Source: Shinisaurus crocodilurus
Lineage: Eukaryota; Chordata; Lepidosauria; Squamata; Shinisauridae
Assembly (NCBI GenBank): GCA_021292165.1
Contig: CM037877.1
Location: 112,181,289 to 112,245,288, forward strand
Direction: 5' to 3'
DNA length: 64,000 bases
Shown here one piece after another: positions 36,076 through 46,989 of the stretch. Below the pieces are notes generated by a model, which saw nothing but the letters and a program-made list of their open reading frames with translations, did no database searches and had not been told where the DNA came from. Made by a program: the position numbers and the translations under genes. How positions within the stretch are numbered: position 1 is the first letter of the stretch; every line of letters begins with the position of its first letter.

Positions 36076-36571
36076 GTATATGGAAATACTGTTCTCTCTC
36101 CAGTTCAGAGGACTTATTAAAAATCTCATTCCCTGAACTTGTAAATTGATTTCAATACCCATTATGTTGATTTAGTGTTGCATCTGTGACTCCCCCCACA
36201 CACACATAACCAAAACCAAAGGGAAACCAAGGTATGCTGTTTTGCAGTTTTTAAACTTTTGTGTAAGGGCCACCAGCCAACTGTCCACGGAACTGGATGA
36301 GAACATTAAATTTCACTTACTAAAGAGATGATTCACATTTAGCAAATGAGAAACGGTGAACAATGGGGAAATAAAATGTCAACATATAAACCCTGGCGGC
36401 AGACAGAACAGAAGTCCCATTCCCCCAAATCTATTAAAGCCTGGTAGATTTTCATCTGCTACGGAAGAACAACTCCAATATGAAGGAATGAAAACGAGTA
36501 AGAACTCCTCAGGGCAACTCCTGTTCTGATGCCCCAAACCAGACCCATTTGGGACTGGTGCAAATGTAATA

Positions 36572-36906
36572 GGGGTGATCTCTCAACTGTGATTAAGAAG
36601 TTGGGAGTAGGCGGGGATTTCTCCCCTCTTCCAGCACCAATTCCCACTGCCTACCAGAACCACCGTTAAGTGGTCAGCATGCATATTAACCGCAGTTAAG
36701 GCTAGCCAAGTGCCAACTGAACCTGTGTTTAACCAGCGTCAAACCCTAGTTAAGAATCCTAATTAAGTAGAGAGCCTTCACTGCAGTTCAGATCTATGCT
36801 GATGTAATGCTCAACTGAGGTTAAAGTGGGCCATGAGAACTGGATGGGAGCGTGTGATCTCACAGTCTGTTCACAACCTTTTAATTGCAGTTTAGAGATC
36901 ACCCCC
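36572..36906. mobile_element. TIR element starting GGGGTGATCTCTCAACTG (335 bp)
   Basis: The left end is mirrored at the right (TTTAGAGATCACCCCC). The interior carries many AACTG/CAGTT words. Not seen elsewhere in the window. Confidence 0.72.
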
Positions 36907-37091
36907 ATTATCTCCACAGCAGCACTTCAGGATGGGCTCTTTGCAACATAGCTGATATATAAAACATGTTTTGCTAAAAATAGATTGATCTTTAAAGTTC
37001 ACTGGGTAATCTAGAGGCAAGAATCCACATTCCAAAGTAGAAATTCAGCCAGTTGGTAGATTTTATGTAAGATTCTGCCCGAGAGTCGCTT

Positions 37092-37317
37092 TCAGTCTTG
37101 AACTTTACGCAAGTGGTTCTGATCCATTGCCGTGAAGAAGGCACACACGGCTGCTGTGATGAAGACGTGCACTCCCTCATAGAGAAGCTTTGGTGAAAAG
37201 ACGCTCCAGATGAAGAGGTGGTAGCGCAGGCCCGTGACCAAGATGATGTACACCGCAACTGGGATGGAACGTAGCAGCGCATAACAGAAACAGCCATGCC
37301 CCATCGCCGCAGAATTC
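37092..37317 (-). CDS. PIGG: PIGG terminal coding exon (C-terminus of GPI ethanolamine phosphate transferase 2)
   Basis: This is the last coding exon of PIGG. The enzyme sits in the ER membrane, works with PIGF, and adds ethanolamine phosphate to the second mannose of the GPI anchor. Read on the minus strand, the exon follows an acceptor ending ACCAG and contains the conserved tail LRYHLFIWSVFSPKLLYEG, then AAVCAFFTAMDQ, and stops at TGA (37092-37094). Two hydrophobic membrane segments are visible (around AVYIILVTGL and FITAAVCAFF). Its first base completes an AGG codon begun by the exon at 50926-51089, so the phases agree. The extreme C-terminus (NHLRKVQD) is less conserved than the rest. 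The identification rests on remembered vertebrate PIGG sequence. PIGO, a paralogue with a related tail, is the main alternative but fits less well. Confidence 0.93.
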
Positions 37318-37611
37318 CTGGTAATAAATAAATAAATGACACAAAATGCAATCTGTTCAGTCTGAGCATGCCTTCATCCTGTAATGTTCTTCACATCTGT
37401 TTAGAAGTGTGTCAGTATATAAAAGCCGCTCTGATCAATGAAAGGTGAAGAGCATTTAGAAAACAAAGACGGACCAGCTTCCATCCTTTACATCCAGCAT
37501 GATGAAAAATAACAAGCAATGTCTAATCCTCTGATCTACCATACAGGGCTATTGTAAGGATCACCAAGTATAATGTATGTAAAAAACGTGGAACACTCCA
37601 AAGAACTAACC

Positions 37612-38366
37612 CAAGGGTCCCTAACCTTTTTGAACCTGTGGGCACATTTGGGAATTTGAGAAACTGCTGTGGGCACCACCACAAAATGTCTAATCAGTAG
37701 ATCACCACTTTGGCGCTTACCCGTCATGTCTATCAATCTTAGGCTGCACCTTATTCAGCAAAAACTTTTGTCATGTCTATTGGACATTGCAATGTCTCTT
37801 TAATAAGAGATGGTCTAATTCATCTAATTGCTGGCGGTGCAATGCTTCTTGTAAACACATGTTTTGGCAATGTCCAGTAGTTGCTTCTTCTTGGGAGGAG
37901 GTAATTACACAGATAAATTTTGTACTGGAACAGTCTTTAATATTCACTGATGTACACACCCTTTTAAAATATTTACCTGCTTCATGGAAATTAACAAATG
38001 GAAGGGGAAATGGATTCTGTGCACCCTTTTGACAGCTAAAAGACTGATATTACAAACTTGGAAGGATAAACACTCACCTCCTATAATGCAATGGTTTGAG
38101 GTCCTTACAACGCTTTCAATATATGAAAGGGTGGCATATCGACGCCAAATTCAAATGGATACTTATTTGATTATTTGGCCTGCTTTTATTGAAGCCTATG
38201 TATAATTACTAGAAAGTTGTATGCATTTCATACAAAACCATGTACATATATTTTTTAAAAAAGATTTTTTTTTATTAAAAAAATTGGGCGCCCACAGGCA
38301 CCACGTTGTGGACCCCTTCATGAGTACCATTAGAGGTACCTACAGGCACCACATTGGAGACCACTG
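37612..38366 (+). mobile_element. hAT element split by an L1 insertion
   Basis: It starts CAAGGGTCCCTAACC and ends TTGGAGACCACTG. Flanking octamers AACTAACC and TGCTAACC match at six of eight positions. The middle is occupied by the L1 3' fragment at 37742-38285. Confidence 0.75.
37742..38285 (+). mobile_element. 5'-truncated L1-like LINE, ORF2 C-terminus
   Basis: The plus frame encodes CWRCNASCKHMFWQCP, the zinc-knuckle-like C-x2-C...H-x4-C motif of the L1 ORF2 tail. After a frameshift near 38020 it continues with LLTAKRLILQTWKDKHSPP and MQWFEVLTTLSIYERVAYRR, a typical L1 ORF2 end. It stops at 38205 and runs into A/T-rich tail sequence. Hallmarks of target-primed retrotransposition are the missing 5' end and the A-rich 3' end. 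Confidence 0.85.
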
Positions 38367-38374
38367 TGCTAACC

Positions 38375-38955
38375 ATTATTATTCTCACTTATCAGGATGG
38401 CCATTTCTCCGTCCTTCCCTCCCATGAGAACAAATGGCACGTGGGGACTCCGTTGTGGTGGGAGCACAATCTGCCACCTGCCACTTACTCTGGGTTGGCA
38501 GTCTGGTCCCAACAGAGGGATTGGGAGAAGGTGTCAGTGTGCTGAGAAATACATCAAGCCCCATGGAGGTTCCTACAACATACAGGTTCTCTCTACGCAC
38601 CAATTTATCCACCCCCCAGGCCCATCATTAGACAGCAAGTGGGTCCTGCAACAAAATGTTGCAGTATGGAGCCCTCCTGTTCAGCATTCCGGCCAGCCAT
38701 ATCTTCTTCTAGGACTCTCCATTCCTTTCACATCCTCCCTTGTTTCCCCACTCCAGCCTGCCAGCATTCTGTGGACAGCTTTAGTGGCCACCAAAGATTA
38801 ACTCAGTTCTCATTGGGGGCAGTCTAAATATTATTTGTACTTCTGCAAAGCGCGGGGTTCCTCCCCAAGCCTGCTGATACCTCCCCCTCTTGTGTATGGA
38901 TGGTGCCATTTTGGCTACATAAGAATCTGTAGTTGGATAATGAGTTTACAATTAG
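38375..38955. other. Intronic sequence, nothing recognised
   Basis: Balanced composition; several overlapping open frames of 60-134 codons with no domain and no consistent splice sites. Confidence 0.5.
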
Positions 38956-38982
38956 TATATGAGATATAAATCAATAATAATA

Positions 38983-39034
38983 ATGAAGAAGAAGAAGAAG
39001 AAGAAGAAGCAGCAGCAGCAGCAGCAGCAGCAGC
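38983..39034. repeat. Compound (AAG)n-(CAG)n trinucleotide repeat
   Basis: About eight AAG units run directly into eight CAG units, 140 bp upstream of the 5S-SINE at 39173. Confidence 0.93.
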
Positions 39035-39172
39035 GGGTCTGTCCATCTGTCAAACGCCACTGCACCAAGACTATGAAACTGAGACCCTTGAAACTTGGCC
39101 TGCATACTAAGGAGACCCTAGGGGTGTGCACCTCAGGGTTATTTTGCTCTTAAAATGCATTAAGTAATTTTA

Positions 39173-39350
39173 ATACAGGCCTGTGGCTCACGCTAGCTCA
39201 GCTTGTCTGAGTGTGGAAAGCTAAGCAGGGTCAGGCCTGGTTATTACTTGGATGGGAGACCCCTCCTCTAGTTTCCTGCATTGAGCAGGGGGTTGGACTT
39301 GATGGCCTTGTAGGCCCCTTCCAACTCTATGATCTATGAAATCTATGAAA
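39173..39350 (+). mobile_element. 5S rRNA-derived SINE with CR1-like tail, copy 1
   Basis: The first part (about 39185-39264) matches vertebrate 5S rRNA internal-promoter sequence: GGAAAGCTAAGCAGGGTCAG (A-box region) and TTACTTGGATGGGAGACC (C-box region). From about 39265 it switches to a CR1-like 3' end with GGGGGTTGGACTTGATGGCC and CCCCTTCCAACTCTATGATC. It finishes in repeated ATCTATGAA units, like the short microsatellite that ends CR1 elements. It differs from the copy at 32723-32900 at only two positions out of 178. Confidence 0.88.
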
Positions 39351-40444
39351 TGTGTCCATGTGACTGAAGCCTGCAGTAATCTCTTCAGCCATTAGGGACA
39401 GATGTCCCTAACCAGCACATAGCTTTGCAGTCCATACAGTTTGGAGCCAGGGGAGCTTAGTAGGCGGCAGAGGGACAGAAATAAATATATGTCTGCCTCC
39501 TGCTGTGAGGCAGTTCCCCCTCAGGGGAATGGAGTGGACAGACATCTCCCTCAGGGGGCTACAAGGGTGCACCTTGGCAGGGGGCATGCCTAGGGTTGCC
39601 AGTGGGCATGGCTTCACTCAGACCGGGTGGGACAATACGCCCAACTCTGATGGCTCTGTAAGTTTGCTTGAATGCTTCGCTGCATCAAACTAAGGGCTAT
39701 TCCAACCCATGCGAAGCACAGCCCATTTGCTAGTGGAAAATAAATTATTTCTTAAACATTTGTACCGATCAAGAGCTGCTAAGTCTCTCCATGCGTCATA
39801 GAGAGAATTCTGTCACTTGAGCGGCTACACAGTTCTTTGCTTCACAGGAGCTTCTGATGGATATGTTGCTGCTGCCGCTAAGTTTTACACCAGGCCCAAG
39901 AAACTGACAGGAGTGATGGGAACCATCCAAATGCCAAACAGATATCTAGATGTCTACTTAGCAGTTTCGGAAACCGTTTGGCAGTCAGCATATGGCAGTT
40001 ACAGAAACAGTGCCACAACTGCCCCCCCCACCCCACCCCAAACAACACACACTGGAGCTCTCAAACCGGTACATCTATCATTGTGAAGATACACACATAA
40101 CCCTTTGTAGCCCACATCATAAAGAGAAGGATTTATCATATTATGGCAGGACGAGTCAGGAAACAAAAGGAATAGCAGCCTGTTCGTACACGCATGAAGA
40201 CAACTCTCATCAAATGGGGAATTGGGTAGGAACCAAAATGCAACCTGTCCAAAGGGAGCTGCCAAGCAGCAACAACATTTTACAGCATGGCTCTCAAAGT
40301 GTGTTCCAGGGAAACCATAGATTCCTTGAAAGAATACCAAGCTTCCTCATTGAGGAAATCAATAATGACAGACAAGCTTCCCTGCATTACCCAGCATTAC
40401 TAATATTACCTGGCAACATGTGGCCACAGGAAAGTATTGTCCCT

Positions 40445-41285
40445 GCTATGGCTGGGTCAGGCATAGCCCTGTTTAGCAAAGTCAGTAGGCAAGCAAAAGG
40501 TAAAAAGCACAGTATTCCCAGTCCAGAAAAAAAGGGCAGTCCAAAAGCAAGGTCTTATCAGGAGTCCAGAGGTCAGCAGCCCATAAAATCAGTCCAAGGA
40601 GAAGCAAGGTTTCAAGGTACCAGGAGCTGAAATAAAGATGTTGTCCCAGCAACTAGCGGGTCTCCACTGTAGGCTTATATAACCAAGCCTCCCAGCCTAC
40701 AACTTGGTACAACTGGAGCACATCAGAGGCTTCTGGAAGAAGCCCTCCTCATGAGGGACCTGCTCACAAGGAGCCCTTTACTCACAAGGAGCCTTCCTCT
40801 GCAACTGGGCACTTCTTCTCACAGATGTTTCTGGCATGTCTCTTCAGACACTGCCATTGTCAGGGGATAGGTAGTTGCTCAGCTGCCATGTCAGATACAG
40901 ACCCCTCCTCCTCTTGCAGGTATGGAGTCACAGACCTCTCCCTTAAGGGTCCAGGCTTCTCTTGTTCTGTTTCCCACTCTCCTGGCATGGGTTGCTCCTC
41001 ACTGTGATCTACCGCCAGGAGTTTTGGCTTTTCCTCTGGAGAGGATTCCTCCAGTGGCACCATGCCACCCAGAACCAGTACTACATACTTCTTAGGTATA
41101 GTATCAGTTTTGAAAGGGCATTGGCAAGCTGCAATAGGGCTGGATAGTGCTCTGTGTAAGCTCAGTGTTGAATGTGCCCCAGAAACCTCTGCAATGCGCA
41201 AACACTCATTGGCAGACAAACTAGGGTTCCTCAGCAGACAAGTCAATTATGCAGGGAGGGTGTACATACAAAATAGGATTTAACC
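40445..41285 (-). mobile_element. Candidate solo LTR, second type
   Basis: On the minus strand there is TTATATAAGCCTACAG (TATA-like, near 40670-40685), followed by TTTATTTCAGCTCCTGG and GACTGATTTTATGGGCTGC. The upstream part has a GAGGAG-rich stretch. No polymerase or gag sequence flanks it. Confidence 0.35.
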
Positions 41286-41365
41286 ACATGCTGTAGTCCA
41301 TGTAATGCACCATGCTGCAGGTGTATAACAACTAAAGGTAGTAGATAGTATCTTAAAAGGTAGTG

Positions 41366-41690
41366 ATGTGTGAGCTGGCAAAATCAAGCTTGCAAAAGTT
41401 CTCCAAATTCCATCTTGAAGCTTGTTCCAACTTGAGTCCATATCAGATTGCGAGCTTTGTTTTTTCCTTTTTGCATGAAAATTCATGCATATTTCTGTGT
41501 GTATTTTTGCAAGTGTATGCACCAATTGTACACATTTTTAAGCGTACACATTCATCTCCCATGATTAAAACATATTGTGCACTTTTTTGAAATTATACAT
41601 TTTTTAAATGTACACATCCTGTCAAACGCATTTTTTTTGGTCTTTGAATCACACTGGAAGCTCAGAAATGTACAGACTTCAATCGCAGAT
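41366..41690. repeat. AT-rich dispersed repeat, left part (interrupted by a SINE)
   Basis: GCATGAAAATTCATGCATAT, TACACATTTTTAAGCGTACA and AAATGTACACATCC match 50560-50850 in the opposite orientation. The SINE at 41692 cuts it; it resumes at 41948 (AGATTGCATTTGGACAGCCC). Confidence 0.6.
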
Positions 41691-41691
41691 T

Positions 41692-41947
41692 TTTATTTAT
41701 TTATTTATTTATTTATTACATTTATACCCTGCCTTTTTTCCTGCAAGGAACTCAAGGCGGCTTACATACCGGTAATCCTCCTTCTCCTCTCCATTTTATC
41801 CTCACAACAACCCTGTGAGGTAGGTTAGGCTGAGAGTCAGTGACTGGCCCAAAGTCACCCAGTGAGTTTCATGGCCGAGCGGGGACTAGAATCCGGATCT
41901 CCTGAGTCCCAGTCCAACACTCTAACCACTACGCCACACTGGCTCCA
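41692..41947 (-). mobile_element. tRNA-derived SINE (Sauria-SINE type), near full length
   Basis: A minus-strand copy from the (TTTA)n tail at 41692 to the head GGAGCCAGTGTGGCGTAGTG (read on the minus strand) at 41947. This is the most complete head of the four copies. It interrupts the AT-rich dispersed repeat at 41366-41690. Confidence 0.87.
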
Positions 41948-42582
41948 GATTGCATTTGGACAGCCCAAACTGGGTAAAATCCTGAACAAAACCGAACTGA
42001 AACGAATTTCTCATACATCCCAAAGAAACCACAGAATAAGCTTTTTTATTAACACCCTGAACTCATTTCCACTAGCTATATTCCTTCGGATATCCAAAAT
42101 TTCAAATTCATGGAAAAGCATAGACACAAAACACCAGAACTTTGTTACTGAAATGAATGCTGAAAGCAATTAGGTAACGGAACTTGCCACATTCCTATGA
42201 CATGCTCTTCCTCCAAGAAGCCAAGGCTAACGTGTGTGGGGTTACCACATATTATCCTCACAGACCTGTGAGGTACGTTAGGCTGAGAGGCAGTGACGCC
42301 ATGACACTTGCAGGGGTGCCTCCGCAGACACGTCAATCCCAGGCTCTGAAACTCCCTGCCAAGGCAAGCCAGGGTTAGTACCCTTTGTTGCTCTTCCTCT
42401 GGCAGGCAAATACATTTTTATGCAGGCAGGCCTGCAGCATGTGAGCTGGTTTGTGCTGAAGGCGGTGCTGTTTATTTATTTTATTGTTGTGCTTTTAATT
42501 GATCTGTTTTAATTAAGGTTCTGTTTTAATCTATATTTTTATTATTGTTGGGCCCCTTGAGTAACATTTCTGGCAGACCTAA

Positions 42583-42609
42583 ATACATACATACATACAT
42601 ACATACATA
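42583..42609. repeat. (ATAC)n microsatellite
   Basis: About six and a half ATAC units. Confidence 0.93.
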
Positions 42610-43104
42610 AGTTTTTTAAAAATACAGGCAGTGCATAATATGGAGCACTGCTGTGGTCCCTGTAAAACTGTCCATCTGCCCAGTGAGCTGCATGACTGGG
42701 TAAGGATTTCAGCCCAGATCTTTCCACACTACGCCTAACACCACCATGCACTCAACAACACCGGCTTTCAAAAGAATTGAGAGCTTTGAGGAGGCCTGGT
42801 CAACTGGCGGCCTGTGGCCAATGCAAGTGCTGCAATGATGCAGAAGCCCCTGAGGTGGCCTCTCGCCAGGTGAGCTGACACCAGCCAGGTTCTTCAGTTG
42901 CGAGGAAGAGACTTTCCCGGGTCAAGCTTATGGGGAAGCCATGTCAGCATGCTCCAAAACAGATTGACTGGGGGGAAATCTTTGCCTGAGCCGAAGAAGT
43001 TGGTCATCACCGGCTTGGGGGACTCCAGTGGAAGTTACTCTGTCAAATGTGAACACTAAATGTAGTGTGTCTCTTTAGCTGGACTTTAGAAGGTTTCCTT
43101 GGAA

Positions 43105-43517
43105 CATGTGTGTTGAACCTCAGGCCAGTGGGCCAAATCCGTCCTGCTTGCGGGCCAAATCCGTCCTGCTTGCGGGCCAAATCCGTCCTGCTTGCGGGCC
43201 AAATCCAGCCTCCAGGGTTTCCCAGGTGGTCATGCACCCTTCCCCTGCCCCCCACTTCGCCCCCCAACCACCAATCATTTTGTGGTTTCCCAGCTTTTGT
43301 GCAGTCCCCCCCCATTCTAAAATATTGGAATGCCTCTCCTGAGGCTTCATTACTGGCAATTAAGAGCTTTAATCTAAAATATGCTGATACTTTTTGGCAA
43401 TTTTGCCCCTGCCCCTTTTGCCTCTGGACCCACCCACCACTGGAATGCAGCCCCCCCCCCCGAGCTTCTCCAAAACTGAATGCGGTCCTCAATCTGAAAG
43501 AGGCTCAGGCACCCCTG
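43105..43517 (+). mobile_element. Non-autonomous hAT element (413 bp) with internal 22-bp tandem array
   Basis: The exact octamer CCTTGGAA flanks it (43097-43104 and 43518-43525). The right end is CAGGCACCCCTG; the left end is eroded to CATGTGTGTTGAACC. The array at 43129-43210 repeats GCGGGCCAAATCCGTCC units. Confidence 0.88.
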
Positions 43518-43659
43518 CCTTGGAACTTGACCAGTTTGCTTGTTCAAATTGTGGAAGGGGAAAGTGTTAACATCTGCAAAGACGGCCCTTGATGGGTTTT
43601 CCGGCTCTCACTTCCTCTTCTGTTTATGCCTTATGATGCGAGTGATACAAATCTGGATG

Positions 43660-43686
43660 GTGTGTGTGTGTGTGTGTGTGTGTGTG
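43660..43686. repeat. (TG)n microsatellite
   Basis: Pure TG run. Confidence 0.95.
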
Positions 43687-44043
43687 CTTGGAATCAACTG
43701 AACTGCAGCCCCATCGCACACCGTAGCATTCTGAGTTCTGTTCGTGTTGTCCCCTTCCGACCCTCTCGCTGCTGTCGTAGCTGCTTGCAGTAGCAAAAAA
43801 AGACATTTTTACGGGAGGGGCCAAAGTTAAGGCCCTTATCAAGCCATTTTGGTGATTCCGCAACAAGCTGTAACATTGATACTATTGAGCATTTTCCCTG
43901 TTTGCCTTCTCCTTTCAGCACAAAGTGGAACTTATCACTTCAGCTGGTCTTACCTCAATCTTCCTCTAGGCTTAATGCACTGGCTCCTATATGACTTTAA
44001 AAACAAACAAACAAACAACTGGCTGCACAATACTGCACATTAA

Positions 44044-44176
44044 GGGTGCAATCCTATGCATGCTTAGACAGAAAAAAAGGCCTACAACTCCCAGCATGCC
44101 CCAGTCAGCAGAGCTGGCAGGCATGCTGGGAATTTTAGGCCTTTTTTTCTGTCTAAACATGCATAGGATTGCGCCT
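44044..44176. mobile_element. Palindromic element, GGTGCAATCCTATGCATG family (133 bp)
   Basis: Arms of about 60 bp pair through AGACAGAAAAAAAGGCC and CTCCCAGCATGCC. This family joins a CAATCCTATGCA end to a core resembling the ACAACTCCCAGCATGCC foldback elements. Confidence 0.8.
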
Positions 44177-44242
44177 CAAGCCATGTTACATTGGGCTCTG
44201 GTAGGTTAAACATTCTTGACTCTTTAACCATTTCTTTTAAAG

Positions 44243-44555
44243 CACAATTGATATGTACTGCAAGTCCAAGTACTCTTCAATAGGTGACAGCATTCAGCTG
44301 GTTTCCTCTGCTCAAGCTCTGAAACTGAGAGACAGCAGAGTGGCGTTCCACTTGGATCGTCAGGGAGATTTTCAGTACAAGGTTACTGGAAAAAATTTTA
44401 AGTTTGGTCCTCCAGGCCAAATAGGAAGAGACCAAAGAGAGGTTGCAGTGTTTTTGGCAAAAGATTCAATGGCCCACTACATCTTATGGAAGGAAGAACC
44501 TGAGTTTAACTGCCGAAAGGTGACAGACCAGTCCTACTTCATTAATAAAGAGTGA
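44243..44555 (+). CDS. Unidentified candidate terminal exon on the plus strand
   Basis: I do not recognise this protein. An acceptor-like tract (TTTCTTTTAAAG) at 44231-44242 is followed by an open frame of about 103 codons to a TGA at 44553-44555. An in-frame TAA at 44238 lies just upstream of the acceptor, so the open part starts where an exon would. The peptide looks globular and polar: it contains LKLRDSRVAFHLDRQGDFQY, then KFGPPGQIGRDQREVAVFLA, and ends KVTDQSYFINKE. It has no membrane segment and no signal peptide. Composition is unlike the repeat-derived open frames nearby, which are rich in C, S and P. It lies antisense within the last PIGG intron. No upstream exon was found, and no AATAAA follows closely. 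It could be the last exon of a nested gene, an old pseudogene or a chance frame. Confidence 0.35.
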
Positions 44556-44954
44556 ACAGTTCAGATCATAGCCACCTGAGCTGGCAGAAAGCCTACCCTA
44601 TTTAGCTTGACCCATTTGGCTTTCTGCTAATCATTAGTCATTTTGCCAATTCGCTCTTGAAGAGGTGAGAGAAAATAAGTCGTTCTCTCCATCTGCTCAA
44701 CATGGCAATGCCGCCCCACCTTCCGGCTTCGATGTGCACAAGACGATAGTTTTAGAGGAGCAATGACTTCATAACTTTGATCACAGCTCTAGGGCTCATC
44801 ACCAATGATCAGCTGGGAGAAACATCAGAGGGACCTGCTTGGGCCATATGATAATCAAGGCAAATGCCGGCTGGCCTGAAGGCATCTGAATGCAAGCGTG
44901 CATCAGGAAGCAGACAAGATAAACTAGTGCACACAACAGAGCATGGATGTAAAG

Positions 44955-45090
44955 CAGGGCTCTCTAACCTTGGGTCCCCAGATGTTGCTGGCCTAAAGCT
45001 CCCAGAATCCCTTGCCATTAGCCATGCTGGCTGGGTATGCTGGGAGCTGTAGGCCAGCAACATCTGGGGACTCAAGGTTGGAGAGCCCTG
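44955..45090. mobile_element. Foldback hAT element (136 bp)
   Basis: Ends CAGGGCTCTCTAACC and GGTTGGAGAGCCCTG. The octamers ATGTAAAG (44947-44954) and ATGTAAGG (45091-45098) differ at one position. Confidence 0.9.
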
Positions 45091-45227
45091 ATGTAAGGCG
45101 ACACTAAATTCATTCATTCAGTTGCTCTCCAATTGTCAAATTGGACCAGCGTTTCCTCAGCTTTGATACCTCGGGGATAGGCTTTGTTCCGGATTAACAA
45201 TCAGAGGCGCATGTCACAGTTACATAT

Positions 45228-45330
45228 CTCATTTATTTAAAATATGTATTAGCCTCTTTCCGGCCACGGCTCCCAGAGAAGCTTACAACATGCACGTTAC
45301 ATGTATTGTCTCAATTAGCTCTCACAACAA
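45228..45330 (-). repeat. Retroposon 3' tail fragment
   Basis: CATTTATTTAAAATATGTAT, CTCCCAGAGAAGCTTACAAC and TCTCACAACAATGGGCAGG resemble a diverged reversed SINE/LINE tail. Confidence 0.5.
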
Positions 45331-46249
45331 TGGGCAGGCCTGCTCCTTGCCATGATCCCTACTCTTCTTTTGCAATTTGCAATTTGTTAACAGAAACAAG
45401 GCCTTTTGCATGCTGCACTTTGCTAGAGTTTCCCCCCTCTCCATTAGCCTATTGATGAGCCAAAGTCAGTTAAACAGCTCTCCACGTGTGGGTCAGCGTG
45501 AGGAGCATTAACACTGCGGTGAATAAGATCTTGTGATTCGGTGGCTGCTGCTATGGGACTCTTGACAACACAGCCTCTGCATCTTGGGAGAAGATATGTA
45601 TGCAGGCTTTGCAGCCAGAGCTGGAATTGTGTACTGCACAGAAACCAGCTTATTAAGTTTAGAAAAGGATTGGGGGGGGGGGGCAGCGGAACAAGCTGCA
45701 GGTTTTGTAATGCAAAACAGTATCACACACACACACACACCGGCAATCTCTCTGATGCACAGTAGGTGCCCAATAGTTCTGTAGAGATGAAATACCAAAG
45801 CGTTTGGTAACCTAAGCAATGCACCACTGAACATACTAGCCATTAAATTTAATGGGAAGACTACAGAGGAAAAGTTCTTGTAGGCCTAAAAATAAATTTT
45901 TGTATCAGGCAATAAAGTGAAGAGTCGAGCTATACTTTTCGATCAGCTTTTATAAGACAAAAGAGTCCGTGTAATCTGCAGTAATTCAAAGCCAGATTTT
46001 ATTCCCTTACTCTTAAAAGTGGAGAATATAAGTAGTTCTGCAAAGGCTCCTTTCAGCTGAACTGTGATCCAGGAAGTCCCCAGTTCAAATTCCATTTCAC
46101 TCAGGCCACCCACCCACGCAATCTGCAATATGGAGATTACAGTGACCAGCCTAACACATTGTTGTAAGGATCCCTGAGATCATCTGGATCAATTTCAGTC
46201 TGGATTCCAGCCAAGATTTGGAACAGAAACTGCCCAGGTTGCCCTAACA

Positions 46250-46378
46250 CAGTGGTGGGCAACTGGTGGGCCGCCAAATGTTTTGGCCTACAACTCACAT
46301 CAGGCCTTGCCACTGGCTATGCTGGCTAGGGCTGATGAGAGTTGTGGGCCGAAAAGGCCATACGTTGCCCACCCCCTG
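46250..46378. mobile_element. Foldback hAT element (129 bp)
   Basis: Ends CAGTGGTGGGCAAC and GTTGCCCACCCCCTG. Flanking octamers CCCTAACA and CCCTAATG agree at six positions. Confidence 0.85.
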
Positions 46379-46429
46379 CCCTAATGGGATAATCTGTACC
46401 GGGAAAGAGAAAGGGGGAACGCAAGTCTG

Positions 46430-46745
46430 TTGAATCTACCGTGTCTCTACAGTGTTCAACACCATCAGCCTTTGTGTCCTTCTGATAGGCTTTCCGGATT
46501 GGAGGCTGGAAGCATGGGCCCTACCTGGAGGGCCAATTCCAGAAGTTGGCATTGGGGGACTTTACTTCAGCCATGTGGCACTTGTTACATGGCCCATCAT
46601 GGATCCATTCTGCCCGCCATCTTGCTCCACATTTACGTGAAACCACTGATTGAGGACATCGGAGGATCTGGCATTGGGTGTCATCAGTATGCTGATGACA
46701 CCCAGCCCTGTCTTTTCCACTTGAGTCATGGGGAGTACTGATGGG
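46430..46745 (+). mobile_element. CR1/L2-superfamily LINE reverse-transcriptase fragment
   Basis: The plus frame ends with IYVKPLIEDIGGSGIGCHQ followed by YADDTQ, the reverse-transcriptase catalytic box with its two aspartates. A stop follows at 46739-46741. Only this part of the RT domain is preserved, so it is a dead fragment. Confidence 0.82.
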
Positions 46746-46989
46746 CTGGATGAGTAACGGACTGGATGAGACAACAAACTGAAATTCTATCAAGACAAGA
46801 GGGAGGTACCGCTGGTGGGTGGTTTGTCTGCCCAGGTAGATGGTGTTTAACTGATTCTGAACAAAAATTAGCAAGGGCTAGGAGTCTCCCAGGAATCCCC
46901 ACGCCCCCAAAGCCAACAGGTAAAAATCAATAAAGTTTTGTTTTAATGAAACAGCAAAGCAACATACTTGCTAGCTGCTTCTTCTCATG

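Noticed and set aside
39185..39264. A functional 5S rRNA gene
   Set aside because: Only the internal promoter part resembles 5S; the 5' stem and the 3' end are missing and it continues into a CR1-like tail, so it is a SINE head.
39817..40086. 89-codon plus-strand frame with an acceptor-like CTTCACAG
   Set aside because: The middle looks exon-like, but the end runs into a proline-rich CCCCACC stretch, and no donor or downstream exon in phase was found.
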